From JBBQSN01 sp963825505 (GTDB lineage: Bacteria > Actinomycetota > Actinomycetes > Actinomycetales > CAWJMD01), in contig CAWGTL010000012.1 of NCBI GenBank assembly GCA_963825505.1, positions 62,001 through 126,000 of the forward strand: DNA of 64,000 nucleotides, given 5' to 3'. A program made the translations under genes and the position numbers. Under the pieces are notes generated by a model, which worked only from the letters and a program-made list of their open reading frames with translations, did no database searches and was not told where the DNA came from. Shown here one piece after another: positions 16,266 through 25,069 of this stretch (position 1 is the stretch's first letter; each line of letters opens with the position of its first letter).

Positions 16266-17633
16266 ATGACGCAGGGCCCGCCGGTGGACCCCAGCTGGGC
16301 GCCGCCGACCCGCGCTGACGAGGGCACGTCGCACGGCGACACCCAGCCGGTACCGCGGCACCACGACACCCAGCCGATCCCCGCCGCGACGCCGTCCTCG
16401 GGCTGGGACCAGCCGCCCACCCCGCTGCACGGCGTCCTGCCCGCTCCCGTCCCCGCGCCGGAGGCCGGGTACGCCCCGGCCTGGCCCCCGCCGGCGGCCG
16501 CGCTCGCGGAGCCCGGCCCGGCCTACGCCGCGCCCTCGCCGGGCGGCCGCCGCGGCCTCGGCACCCTCGCCACGATCGGGCTGGTGCTCGGCTGCCTGCT
16601 CGTGGGTGTCGTGGGCGGGCTCCTCGGCGACCAGGTGGCCGACCGGCTCGGCGTGCGCGCGGCCGCCGACATCCCGGTCGCGCAGGGCCCGGGCCAGGAC
16701 CGTCCCTCCGAGTCGGTGGCGGGCGTCGCCGCCAAGGTGCTGCCCAGCACGGTCTCGATCGAGGTCTCGTCCGCGTCCGCCGAGGGCTCCGGCTCGGGGT
16801 TCGTGCTGCGCGAGGACGGCATGATCCTCACCAACAACCACGTGGTCGCCGAGGCCGCAGACGGCGGCCAGATCGTCGTGGTGTTCTCCGACGGCAGCCA
16901 GGCCGAGGCCACCGTCGTCGGGCGCACCGGCGACTACGACCTCGCCGTGCTCAAGGTCGAGCGCTCCGGGCTGACGCCGCTGCCGTTCGGCGACAGCGAC
17001 GACGTCGTGGTCGGCGACCCGGTGATCGCCGTCGGCGCCCCGCTCGGGCTCGAGTCCACCGTCACCACCGGCATCGTCAGCGCCCTGAACCGGCCGGTCT
17101 CGGCCGGGCCCGCCGACGAGAACTCGTTCATCAACGCGATCCAGACCGACGCCGCGATCAACCCCGGCAACTCCGGCGGGCCGCTGGTGAACATGGCCGG
17201 CGAGGTCATCGGCATCAACTCGGCGATCGCGCGCAACCCCACCAGCGACGCCGCCGGCAACATCGGGCTCGGGTTCGCGATCCCGTCGAAGCAGGCCGCC
17301 CGCACCGCCGAGCAGCTGATCGACACGGGCAGGGCGACCTACCCGATCATCGGCGTGCTGCTCGACCGGTCGTACACCGGCGAGGGCGTCAAGGTCACCG
17401 CCGACGCCGACGGCCAGGACGCCGTCACGCCGGACGGCCCCGCCGACGTCGCGGGCATCCGGCCCGGCGACGTGATCACGGGGTTCAACGGCCGGCCCGT
17501 CACCGAGCCGGACGAGCTGATCGTCGGCATCCGCGCCCAGCAGCCCGGCGACACCGTCACGCTGACGGTGCGCAGCGGCCAGGACGACGAGCGCGAGGTC
17601 GAGATCATTCTGGACGAGGCGGAGTCGAACTAG
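16266..17633 (+). CDS. htrA: HtrA-like membrane-anchored serine protease with PDZ domain
   Basis: A 455-residue DegP/HtrA protease of the envelope. A Pro-rich cytoplasmic N-terminus (about 95 residues) precedes one membrane helix (LATIGLVLGCLLVGVVGGLLG). The trypsin-like domain shows the catalytic triad in LTNNHVVAEA (His), DYDLAVLKV (Asp) and INPGNSGGPLVN (Ser). A PDZ domain follows (PADVAGIRPGDVITGFNGRP). It is the third gene of the sigE-rseA-htrA-tatB unit, equivalent to Rv1223, and is expected to degrade or refold damaged exported proteins under SigE control. Confidence 0.92.
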   Translation: MTQGPPVDPSWAPPTRADEGTSHGDTQPVPRHHDTQPIPAATPSSGWDQPPTPLHGVLPAPVPAPEAGYAPAWPPPAAALAEPGPAYAAPSPGGRRGLGTLATIGLVLGCLLVGVVGGLLGDQVADRLGVRAAADIPVAQGPGQDRPSESVAGVAAKVLPSTVSIEVSSASAEGSGSGFVLREDGMILTNNHVVAEAADGGQIVVVFSDGSQAEATVVGRTGDYDLAVLKVERSGLTPLPFGDSDDVVVGDPVIAVGAPLGLESTVTTGIVSALNRPVSAGPADENSFINAIQTDAAINPGNSGGPLVNMAGEVIGINSAIARNPTSDAAGNIGLGFAIPSKQAARTAEQLIDTGRATYPIIGVLLDRSYTGEGVKVTADADGQDAVTPDGPADVAGIRPGDVITGFNGRPVTEPDELIVGIRAQQPGDTVTLTVRSGQDDEREVEIILDEAESN

Positions 17634-17649
17634 TGCCCGGAGCGTCCTG

Positions 17650-18101
17650 ATGCTGGGCATGAACGGCGGCGAGCTGGTCGTCATCGCCGTCATCGCCCTG
17701 CTCGTGATCGGACCGGAGCGGTTGCCCGGGTACGCCCAGCAGCTCGGCCGGCTGGTGCGCGAGCTGCGCCGGATGGCCTCCGGCGCCCGCGAGCAGGTGC
17801 GCGCCGAGCTCGGCCCCGAGTTCGACGACGTCGACTGGCAGAAGCTCGACCCGCGCCAGTACGACCCGCGCCGGATCGTCCGCGAGGCGCTGCAGGACGC
17901 CTGGGACGATCCGGAGCCGGCGACCACCCGAGCCGGCGCCGAGCCGGCGCAGGACGCGGGGCCAAGGACCCGGGCCGCGGCCCGAACTTCAGCGACTCGC
18001 GGATGAAGAAGGCCGCGCGCCCCGCCGGCCGCCCGGGCGGTGGCGCCTCCCGCCCGGGGGACACCACCGGCCCGGCCCCGTTCGACCCCGACGCGACCTA
18101 G
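17650..18101 (+). CDS. tatB: Sec-independent translocase protein TatB (one frameshift near the C-terminus)
   Basis: TatB joins TatC to bind twin-arginine substrates. The start MLGMNGGELVVIAVIALLVI, then GPERLPGYAQQLGRLVRELR, is the diagnostic short membrane helix, hinge (GPE/LP) and amphipathic helix. In the sequence as given the frame ends at 18006. If one G is missing from the G4 run at 17958-17961, the protein continues AKDPGRGPNFSDSRMKKAAR and ends at 18101 with PFDPDAT, like related proteins. So a -1 error near residue 104 is likely; the functional part is intact either way. Follows htrA as in Rv1223-Rv1224. Confidence 0.88.
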
Positions 18102-18104
18102 GGG

Positions 18105-18485
18105 TCAGGTCAGGGCGCCCACGAGCGCGCCGACGGCGAGCAGCTTCACGAGCCAGTCGCCACCGTGCACCAGGGCGGTGCCCAGCGGGGTGCGTTCGTG
18201 CCACATCGCTCCCGTCCACAGCACGAGCGGGAAGCCGACGAACAGCAGGGCGCCCAGCAGCAGGCCCTGCCACCAGGTGTCCGCGCCGGTGAGCACGGCG
18301 AGCGCCGTGACGACGCCGGCGAGCACCAGGCAGCGCACGACCTCGACCACCGCGGTGAGACCGCCTGGGCGAGAGGCTATCTCGCGCTCCGACGAAGCAG
18401 CAGGAGCGCCCAGCGCCGCGTACCAGGCGCCGCCCAGGACGAAGGCGAGGACGGCGCCGGCCAGAGCCGGCAGGACCGCGGTCAC
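18105..18485 (-). CDS. DUF1761-family membrane protein
   Basis: A 126-residue protein with four predicted helices: AVLPALAGAVLAFVLGGAWY, VEVVRCLVLAGVVTALAVL, GLLLGALLFVGFPLVLWTG and WLVKLLAVGALVGAL. Layout fits the DUF1761 family of small four-helix membrane proteins of unknown function. The GTG at 18485 overlaps the end of the upstream gene by 4 bases, so the two are translationally coupled and may work together. Its end faces the corrected tatB stop with 3 bases between. Confidence 0.72.
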   Translation of the reverse strand: MTAVLPALAGAVLAFVLGGAWYAALGAPAASSEREIASRPGGLTAVVEVVRCLVLAGVVTALAVLTGADTWWQGLLLGALLFVGFPLVLWTGAMWHERTPLGTALVHGGDWLVKLLAVGALVGALT

Positions 18486-19174
18486 CGCGCACCGCCCTCG
18501 AGCAGCGTGCGCAGCTCGTCCAGCCTCGTCCGCCAGGCGGCCCGGGCGGCGTCGGCGGTGACTGCGTCCGGGAGCCGGGCGTGCTCCACCGAGACCGTGC
18601 ACCGGCCGTCGTCCTTGGCGTCGACCGCCACGTGCACCCGACCGCCGCCGTCCGGGACGTCGAAGTGCAGCCGCCGCGACGACGTCGTCCGGCGGGGGAC
18701 CAGAGCCAGGTCGGTGACCCAACCGTCGCGCGCCGCCTCGTCGGCGACCACCTGCAGCGCCACGTCCGCGGGGACGGCCACCGTCCGGGTCACGTGCACG
18801 CTGAAGCCGTCGTCGTGCTGGCCGACGGCCTGGCCGCCGCGCGCGCGCTCGTAGCCCTTGACCACCACCTGCACCGTCCAGGCGAGCGGGTCGACGCCCT
18901 GCAGCTGCGCCAGGTACCGCGAGACCTCACGGTGCGGGCGACCGTGCATCCCGGCGTCGTCGAGCAGGTCGAACCACTCCTCCCAACCGCGGCCGGTGCG
19001 CTCGCGCAGCCGGTCGTCGGAGGTGGGCAGAGGTGCGGTCTCGGGCGGCCCGCCCGGGTCGCCGGTCGTCCGGACGTGGTGCGCGAGCAGCTGCGCGCGG
19101 GCGGCGGTGTAGCTCTCGCCGGTACGGGCCATCCGGGCCCGGACCAGGCGCTTGAAGGAGCGGTGCTGGGTCAT
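18482..19174 (-). CDS. DUF4287/SRPBCC-domain protein
   Basis: A 230-residue soluble protein. The N-terminus (SFKRLVRARMARTGESYTAA) followed by GRGWEEWFDLLDDAGMHGRP and HREVSRYLAQLQGVDPLAWT is the DUF4287-type helical unit; the second half (SVHVTRTVAVPADVALQVVA; HFDVPDGGGRVHVAVDAKDD) looks like an SRPBCC ligand-binding fold. Proteins of this make-up are common in actinobacteria and have no known function. It begins at ATG 19174 and overlaps the DUF1761 gene by 4 bases. The 210-base gap upstream (19175-19384) holds a hairpin but no clear promoter. Confidence 0.72.
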   Translation of the reverse strand: MTQHRSFKRLVRARMARTGESYTAARAQLLAHHVRTTGDPGGPPETAPLPTSDDRLRERTGRGWEEWFDLLDDAGMHGRPHREVSRYLAQLQGVDPLAWTVQVVVKGYERARGGQAVGQHDDGFSVHVTRTVAVPADVALQVVADEAARDGWVTDLALVPRRTTSSRRLHFDVPDGGGRVHVAVDAKDDGRCTVSVEHARLPDAVTADAARAAWRTRLDELRTLLEGGAR

Positions 19175-19258
19175 CGGTCGTCCTCTCGCACGGCGGCGAC
19201 CCTCGTCCCACGCCCGCAGGGCCCCCGCCGGGAAAGGGCTCGACCTGACCGGCGCCCC

Positions 19259-19274
19259 GGGTGCTCAGGCACCC
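19259..19274 (-). terminator. Small perfect hairpin downstream of mrp
   Basis: GGGTGC (19259-19264), loop TCAG and GCACCC (19269-19274) form a perfect 6-base-pair stem. It lies about 110 bases past the mrp stop and 85 bases before the next minus-strand start. It could end the mrp transcript; support is only structural. Confidence 0.35.
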
Positions 19275-19384
19275 TCTGCCCCCGCTGGGCCGGTGGCGTG
19301 GGCACCGGGACCGGGGGTTGGGCGCAGGACGGCGCCCTCAGCGAGTATGACCCGCCAGGTGCCGCGAAGTCATCGTCCCGGACG

Positions 19385-20518
19385 TCATCGCCCGGCGGGG
19401 GTGAGACCGAGCGAGCGGCCGGCGAGGCCGCGGGCGCGCTGGGACAGCTGGCGGGCGATGCCGCGCAGGGCGACCGCGCCGGCGGAGTCGGGGTGGCCGA
19501 GCACCACGGGGGTGCCGCTGTCACCGCCCTCGCGCAGGGCGACGTCGACGGGGACCTGGCCGAGGAGCCGCACCTCGGAGCCGACCGAGCGGGTCAGCGA
19601 CTCGGCCACGCGGCGTCCCCCGCCGGAGCCGAAGAGCTCCATCCGGGTGCCGTCGGGCAGCTCCAGCCACGACATGTTCTCGATCACGCCCACGAGCTGC
19701 TGGTGGGTCTGCAGGGCGATGGCACCAGCCCGCTCTGCGACGTCGGCGGCGGCGGGCTGCGGCGTGGTGACGACGACGATCTCCGCCGTGGGCAGCAGCT
19801 GGGCCACCGAGATCGCGATGTCGCCGGTGCCCGGGGGCAGGTCGAGCAGCAGGACGTCGAGGTCTCCCCAGAACACGTCGGCGAGGAACTGCTGCAGCGC
19901 GCGGTGCAGCATCGGCCCGCGCCACACGACCGGCTGGTTGCCGGGCACGAACATGCCGATCGAGATCACCTTCACGTCGTGCTGGATCGGCGGCAGGATC
20001 ATGTCGTCGACCCGGGTGGGCGCCTGGGTGACGCCGAGCATCCGGGGCACCGAGAAGCCGTACACGTCCGCGTCGACCACGCCGACCCGCAGGCCGTCGG
20101 CGGCCATCGCGGCGGCGAGGTTCACCGTCACGGTCGACTTGCCCACGCCGCCCTTGCCGGACGCCACGGCGTACACGCGGGTCAGCGAACCGGCCTTGGC
20201 GAACGGCACCTCGCGCTCGACCTGCCCACCGCGCAGCTTGTCCTTGAGCGCGGCCCGCTGCTGCTCGTCCATGACGTCGAGCTCGACCCGCACGTCCGTG
20301 ACGCCCTCGACCGAGCGGACGGCCGCGGTGACGTCGGTGGTCAGCCGGTCCTTCATCGGGCAGCCGCTGATCGTGAGGTAGATGGCGACGTCGACGACGC
20401 CGTCCTCGCCGACCTCGACCGACTTGACCATGTCGAGCTCGGTGATCGGGCGGCGGATCTCGGGGTCCTGCACGCGCGACAGGGCCTCGCGCAGGGCGTC
20501 GAGCGTGGGGACGGGCAT
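19385..20518 (-). CDS. mrp: Mrp/ApbC-type iron-sulfur cluster carrier ATPase
   Basis: A 377-residue P-loop NTPase of the Mrp/NBP35 family that carries Fe-S clusters to apoproteins. The N-terminal MIP18 (DUF59) domain occupies about residues 1-95 (LSRVQDPEIRRPITELDMVK, TISGCPMKDRL). Then comes the deviant Walker A in VASGKGGVGKSTVTVNLAAA, DADVYGFSVPRMLG and LLDLPPGTGDIAISVAQ. The usual CxxC cluster site near the end is not evident, as in some other actinobacterial members. Start ATG 20518 gives MPVPTLDALREAL. Equivalent to Rv1229c. Confidence 0.9.
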   Translation of the reverse strand: MPVPTLDALREALSRVQDPEIRRPITELDMVKSVEVGEDGVVDVAIYLTISGCPMKDRLTTDVTAAVRSVEGVTDVRVELDVMDEQQRAALKDKLRGGQVEREVPFAKAGSLTRVYAVASGKGGVGKSTVTVNLAAAMAADGLRVGVVDADVYGFSVPRMLGVTQAPTRVDDMILPPIQHDVKVISIGMFVPGNQPVVWRGPMLHRALQQFLADVFWGDLDVLLLDLPPGTGDIAISVAQLLPTAEIVVVTTPQPAAADVAERAGAIALQTHQQLVGVIENMSWLELPDGTRMELFGSGGGRRVAESLTRSVGSEVRLLGQVPVDVALREGGDSGTPVVLGHPDSAGAVALRGIARQLSQRARGLAGRSLGLTPAGR

Positions 20519-20578
20519 GCGTCCAGGGTAGGTCGTGACGGCGGTCACCCCCGCCACGGGCCCGGTCCGCTCCCCGGC

Positions 20579-21073
20579 TCAGAGCCAGCGGCGCACCCGC
20601 GCGGCGTAGCCGGTGTAGGCGGCGCCGAACTTGGCGGTGAGGTAGCGCTCCTCCGGCAGCACCGCACCCCACCGCAGCAGCGCCCACTCCAGCGGCAGCG
20701 CGATCAGCGCCCAGGCCGACGCCGCGACCAGCGCGATCCCCGCCGAGAGCACCAGCAGGCCCACGTAGAGCGGGTTGCGCGACAGCCCGAACGGGCCGCG
20801 GTCGATCACCGTGGTGGTCTCGTCACCAGGGAGCAGGCCGGTGCGGTGGGCCGCCATCGCCGCCAGCGCCCAGCCGTTCCACCCGACGAACGCGGCGACC
20901 AGCAGCCACCCCGACCACACCGTCAGCGGCGAGGAGTCGAGCGGGTCGCCGGCCGTCGCCGACAGGAGCAGCCCCAGCACCAGCGGGCCGCCCACCGACA
21001 CCGGCGGCCAGAGCCGGAACGCCGGGCCGGTGTCGGACGAGGTGCCGGTGTCAGCCGTCGGACGAGGCGCCAC
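20579..21073 (-). CDS. Isoprenylcysteine carboxyl methyltransferase (ICMT/PEMT)-family membrane protein
   Basis: A 164-residue protein with about four membrane helices. The C-terminal signature DRGPFGLSRNPLYVGLLVL followed by PEERYLTAKFGAAYTGYAAR is the SAM-binding motif pair of ICMT/phospholipid-methyltransferase-like proteins. Bacterial members methylate small or lipid substrates that are mostly unknown; prenylated proteins are not expected. It lies between mrp and pilB on the same strand, with gaps of 60 and 30 bases, so co-transcription with pilB is possible. Confidence 0.78.
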   Translation of the reverse strand: MAPRPTADTGTSSDTGPAFRLWPPVSVGGPLVLGLLLSATAGDPLDSSPLTVWSGWLLVAAFVGWNGWALAAMAAHRTGLLPGDETTTVIDRGPFGLSRNPLYVGLLVLSAGIALVAASAWALIALPLEWALLRWGAVLPEERYLTAKFGAAYTGYAARVRRWL

Positions 21074-21103
21074 CGTCGTCGGTCACGGCACAGGACTACA
21101 GGG

Positions 21104-23053
21104 TCAGGCCGGCGGGCACCAGGGGCAGACCTTCCAGTCCGGCTCCATCGGCCGGTGGCAGGTGGCGCAGCCATCGGGTCCGAGCGGGCAGGCGCACCAG
21201 GGGCAGGTGAGCATGTCCTGGTCCACGCCGCGGTCGCACGACGGGCACGCCAGCCCGCCCTGGTGGTCCGAGTGCGTGACGCGCACGGCCTCCTCGAACG
21301 TGGTCTCGCCGCGCCAGGCCTTCGCCAGCGCCGAGGTGCGCAGCGTGGCCAGACCGGCGGCGCGGGCGCGCTCGCCGACGGCGTGCTCGGTGGGCGTGGC
21401 CAGCAGGGTCGAGCGCATCGGGGCGTCGACCTCGAGCACCTCGTAGACGGCGGTGCGGCCGCGGTAGCCGGTGCCCCCGCAGTCGGGGCAGCCGGTGCCG
21501 TGCACCGGGGTGGCCTCGGCGAGGTCGGTGCCCCCCAGGCCGAGCAGGCCGAGGGTCTCCTCCGACGGGACGTACGGCTCGGCGCAGGTGGCGCACGGGA
21601 CGCGCACCAGGCGCTGGGCGACCACCGCGGTCAGCGAGGACGCCACCAGGAACGGCGCGACGCCCATGTCGACCAGCCGGGTCAGGGCGGCGACCGCCGA
21701 GGACGTGTGCAGCGTGGTGAGCACCAGGTGGCCGGTGAGGGCCGCCTTGAGCGCGAGCTCGGCGGTCTGCGGGTCGCGGACCTCGCCGACCAGCACGACG
21801 TCGGGGTCCTGACGCAGCACCGAGCGCAGCCCGGACTCGAAGGTCAGGCCGGCCTTGGGGTTCACCTGCACCTGGGTGATGCCGGGCAGCTGGACCTCGA
21901 CCGGGTCCTCGAGGGTGACGACGTTCTTCTCCGGCGACATCGCCTCGTTGATCGCCGAGTACAGCGTGCTGGTCTTCCCGGACCCTGTCGGGCCGGTGAT
22001 GAGGACGAGCCCCTGCGGCACCTGCAGGGCGCGGCGGAGCGCGTCCAGCTGGGCCGGCTCGAGACCGAGCCCGTCCAGCGGCGCGACGCCGTCCGGCCGG
22101 GTGAGGATGCGGATGACGACCTTCTCGCCGTGCAGGGCGGGCAGCGTGCTGACCCGGGTGTCGAGCTCGTGGTCGTCGACCTTGATCCGGGTGCGGCCGT
22201 CCTGCGGCACGCGCCGCTCGGCGATGTCCAGGCCGGCCATGATCTTGATCCGGCTGACGACCGACGGCGCGACCCGCTTGGGCGCGGTCATCACGTCGCG
22301 CAGCAGGCCGTCGATGCGGTACCGGATCCGCAGGCCGTCGCGCTGGGGCTCGAGGTGGATGTCGCTGGCGCGCAGCCGGGTGGCGTCGGCCAGCACCTGG
22401 TTCACCAGCCGGACGACGGGGGCGTCCTCGTCCGAGACCGACGACGATCCGAGGGCGGCCGGGTCCTCGCGGACCGGGGCGGCGTCCTCGACGACCTTGT
22501 CGATGAGCGAGACCTCGGCGGCGTCGCCGGACAGCGACCAGGCCCGCGCCACCTGCTCGCGGATCTGCGTGGCCGTGGCGACGACCACCATGATCTCGTT
22601 GCAGCGCGCGTAGAGCCGGACGTCGTCCAGGGCCAGCACGTTGGTGGGGTCGCAGCTCGCGACGATGAGGGCGCCGTTGGGGTGCCGGTCCAACGCGATC
22701 GCGCCGGTGCGTTCGACGATGTGCTGCGGCAGCAGCCGGACGACCTCCGGCGCCGCGATCACCCGCGACAGGTCGACGTGCTCCAGGCCGAGGTGCTCGG
22801 CCAGGCTCTGCGCCACCTGCATCTCGCTCGCGTACCCGAGCAGGGCGAGGACCTGGCCGAGGCGCTGGTCGCGGTGCTCCGGCTCGCGCTGCAGCTCCAG
22901 GGCCTCGCTCAGCTCCTGGGCGGTGATGATGCCCTCGGCCAGCAGGACCTCGCCCATCCGCCGTCGGCGCGGACGGGCCACCGCCTCGTCACGCGGTTGC
23001 GGGAAGGGTGGGGAGGCGGTGCTCCACGGTCGCGGGACGACGGTCATGGTCAC
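21104..23053 (-). CDS. PilB/GspE-type ATPase with MshEN-like N-domain and C-terminal zinc-ribbon tail
   Basis: A 649-residue secretion/pilus assembly ATPase. The N-terminal domain has two MshEN-like motifs: RMGEVLLAEGIITAQELSEA then LELQ, and RLGQVLALLGYASEMQVAQS then LAEH; such motifs bind cyclic di-GMP in MshE. The ATPase core shows Walker A GPTGSGKTSTLYSAI, Asp box and Walker B (RQDPDVVLVGEVRDPQTAE), the His box TGHLVLTTLHTSSAV and the usual tetracysteine zinc site (CATC...CPDC). After about residue 600 four extra CxxC knuckles follow (CPSC, CPWC, CATC, CPWC), a double zinc ribbon. No pilus genes are adjacent; DUF1003 overlaps its start. Confidence 0.88.
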   Translation of the reverse strand: MTMTVVPRPWSTASPPFPQPRDEAVARPRRRRMGEVLLAEGIITAQELSEALELQREPEHRDQRLGQVLALLGYASEMQVAQSLAEHLGLEHVDLSRVIAAPEVVRLLPQHIVERTGAIALDRHPNGALIVASCDPTNVLALDDVRLYARCNEIMVVVATATQIREQVARAWSLSGDAAEVSLIDKVVEDAAPVREDPAALGSSSVSDEDAPVVRLVNQVLADATRLRASDIHLEPQRDGLRIRYRIDGLLRDVMTAPKRVAPSVVSRIKIMAGLDIAERRVPQDGRTRIKVDDHELDTRVSTLPALHGEKVVIRILTRPDGVAPLDGLGLEPAQLDALRRALQVPQGLVLITGPTGSGKTSTLYSAINEAMSPEKNVVTLEDPVEVQLPGITQVQVNPKAGLTFESGLRSVLRQDPDVVLVGEVRDPQTAELALKAALTGHLVLTTLHTSSAVAALTRLVDMGVAPFLVASSLTAVVAQRLVRVPCATCAEPYVPSEETLGLLGLGGTDLAEATPVHGTGCPDCGGTGYRGRTAVYEVLEVDAPMRSTLLATPTEHAVGERARAAGLATLRTSALAKAWRGETTFEEAVRVTHSDHQGGLACPSCDRGVDQDMLTCPWCACPLGPDGCATCHRPMEPDWKVCPWCPPA

Positions 23054-23628
23054 TCATCGGTCGTCGCGGCCCTGCGGTGTAGGCCTGATCGGGTGTCACC
23101 GCGTTGCTCCGACCGCTCCGCCGGCTCCTGCAGCTCCTCGAGCAGGTCGCGCAGCTCCGAGCGCAGGAAGTCGCGGGTGGCGACGTCGCGCATCGCGATC
23201 CGCAGCGCCGCGACCTCGCGGGCCAGGTACTCGGTGTCGGCCAGCGCCCGCTCGGCCCGCTGCCGGTCCTGCTCCAGCGACACCCGGTCGCGGTCGTCCT
23301 GACGGTTCTGCGCCAGCAGGATGAGCGGCGCGGCGTAGGACGCCTGCAGGCTGAGGATCAGCGTGAGCAGCGTGTAGTTGAGCTCGCGCGGGTCGAACTG
23401 CAGGTCGGCCGGGCCGACGGTGTTCCAGACCAGCCAGAGCAGCACGAACAGCGTCATGTAGACGAGGAACCGCGGCGTGCCCATGAACCGGGCGAACCGC
23501 TCGGACCAGACGCCGAACTGCTCAGGGTCCATGCCGGACCGCGGCACGAGCCGGCGACGGGTCTCGCGCGGGGTGTCGAGGCCCGCGCGGCGGGAGGGGC
23601 GCGGGGCGCCGGTGCGGCGCTCAGCCAC
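23050..23628 (-). CDS. DUF1003 membrane protein
   Basis: A 192-residue protein with a basic N-terminus, two membrane helices (FLVYMTLFVLLWLVWNTVG; LNYTLLTLILSLQASYAAPL) separated by a short loop, then LILLAQNRQDDRDRVSLEQD and a long charged coiled coil. NRQDDRDR is the DUF1003 hallmark. Function unknown. It overlaps the MgtE-like gene upstream by 8 bases and pilB downstream by 4, so all three are likely one transcript. The MgtE-like/DUF1003 pairing is conserved in actinobacteria. Confidence 0.9.
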   Translation of the reverse strand: MAERRTGAPRPSRRAGLDTPRETRRRLVPRSGMDPEQFGVWSERFARFMGTPRFLVYMTLFVLLWLVWNTVGPADLQFDPRELNYTLLTLILSLQASYAAPLILLAQNRQDDRDRVSLEQDRQRAERALADTEYLAREVAALRIAMRDVATRDFLRSELRDLLEELQEPAERSEQRGDTRSGLHRRAATTDE

Positions 23629-24931
23629 CGCCGGTCCGATCCTCGAGGATCGTCTCGATCTGCGCGTCGCCGAGCTCGTCCTCGTCGTGGTCGCGCCAGT
23701 CCTCGGGCAGCAGGTGGTCGAGCACGTCGTCGACGGTGACCGCCCCGATCAGCCGGTCGGCGTCGTCGGTGACCGGCAGCGAGACCAGGTTGTAGGTGGC
23801 CAGCCGCCGGGTGAGCAGCCCCAGCGGGGCGTCGGCCGCGACCGGCTCGACGTCCCTGTCCACGATCGTCCCGATCGCCACGTGCGGCGGCTCGCGCAGC
23901 ATCCGCTGGATGTGCACGACGCCGAGGAAGGTGCCGGTGGGGGTCTCGGTCGGCGGCCGGCAGACGAACACGGCGGCGGCCAGCGCCGGCGACAGCTCCG
24001 AGCGGCGCACCAGCGCGAGCGCCTCGGCCACGGTCGCCTCCGGCCCGAGCACCACCGGCTCGGACGTCATCAGCCCGCCCGCGGTGTCCTCGTCGTAGGC
24101 GAGCAGGCGGCGGACGTCGTCGGCCTCGTCCTGCTCCATCGCCTCGAGCAGGTGCTCCTGCTGCTCCGCGGACAGCTCGCCGAGCAGGTCGGCGGCGTCG
24201 TCGGGCTGCATCGCCTCGAGGACGTCGGCGGCGCGGTCGCGGCCGAGGGTCTGCAGGATCGAGACCTGGTCGTCCTCGGGCAGCTCCTCCAGCACGTCGG
24301 CGAGCCGCTCGTCGTCGAGCTCGGCGGCCAGCTCCTGACGCCGCTTGACCGACAGGTCGTGGAGCATGTCGGCGATGTCGGCGGCCTTCATCTCGTCGAA
24401 CGCCGCGATCAGCATCGAGGCGCCCTGGGCCTCGGCGCCCCCGGACAGGCCGGTGACCTGGTCGACGTCGAGCAGCAGCGTCTCGCCGCGGCGTCGCAGC
24501 CGTCCCTGCAGACCCCTGCGCGGCTCGCCCTTGCGGACGAACACCTTCGCGACCGTCCAGTCCCGCTTGCGGTCGGCCTCCATCGCGACGTCCTCGACGG
24601 TGGCCACGCCGGAGCCGTCGCGCAACGAGACCTGCCGCTCGAGTACCTCGCCGATGACGAGGGTCTCGCCGCCGCGCTTCTCGAACCGGCGCATGTTCAC
24701 CAGGCCGGTGGTGATCACCTGGCCGGACTCCATGCTCGTCACGCGGGTCATCGGCAGGAACACGCGCTTGCGTCCCGCGACCTCGACGACGAGTCCGTTC
24801 ACCTTGGGGCGCAGGCGTTCTGCGCGGATCACGGTGACGACGTCGCGCACCTTGCCCACCTGGTCGCCCAGGGGGTCGAAGACGGCCAGCCCCGCGAGGC
24901 GGGCGACGAAGACCCGGTTCGGAGTGGTCAC
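23621..24931 (-). CDS. MgtE-like soluble protein: PRC-barrel, MgtE N-domain, CBS pair
   Basis: A 436-residue protein. An N-terminal PRC-barrel-like region (FVARLAGLAVFDPLGDQVGK; VNGLVVEVAGRKRVFLPMTR) is followed by the MgtE superhelical domain (LEELPEDDQVSILQTLGRDR; AMQPDDAADLLGELSAEQQE) and a CBS pair (AGGLMTSEPVVLGPEATVAE; RLATYNLVSLPVTDDADRLI). The transmembrane channel domain of true MgtE magnesium transporters is absent, so it is more likely a Mg2+/nucleotide sensor than a channel. GTG 24931 is the start. Equivalent to Rv1232c; it overlaps DUF1003. Confidence 0.87.
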   Translation of the reverse strand: MTTPNRVFVARLAGLAVFDPLGDQVGKVRDVVTVIRAERLRPKVNGLVVEVAGRKRVFLPMTRVTSMESGQVITTGLVNMRRFEKRGGETLVIGEVLERQVSLRDGSGVATVEDVAMEADRKRDWTVAKVFVRKGEPRRGLQGRLRRRGETLLLDVDQVTGLSGGAEAQGASMLIAAFDEMKAADIADMLHDLSVKRRQELAAELDDERLADVLEELPEDDQVSILQTLGRDRAADVLEAMQPDDAADLLGELSAEQQEHLLEAMEQDEADDVRRLLAYDEDTAGGLMTSEPVVLGPEATVAEALALVRRSELSPALAAAVFVCRPPTETPTGTFLGVVHIQRMLREPPHVAIGTIVDRDVEPVAADAPLGLLTRRLATYNLVSLPVTDDADRLIGAVTVDDVLDHLLPEDWRDHDEDELGDAQIETILEDRTGGG

Positions 24932-25069
24932 GGGCGGCAAGCCTAGTCGCGGCCGGGCGGGGCGGCGGGGTCCTGACGGCGGCGGGGCCCGGCGGCGGGA
25001 GCCTGGCGGCGGGACCCGGGCGCGCGTACCGTGCGGCAACGGCCGCAGCTCGGGGTTCGAGGAGGCGTG

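Noticed and set aside
18581..23302. A stop-free plus-strand frame of 1573 codons antisense to mrp and the PilB-type ATPase gene.
   Set aside because: At this GC content stops are rare in the antisense frames of real genes. The translated product is low-complexity His/Gly/Arg/Ala sequence with no motif, while the minus strand encodes clear Mrp and PilB proteins.
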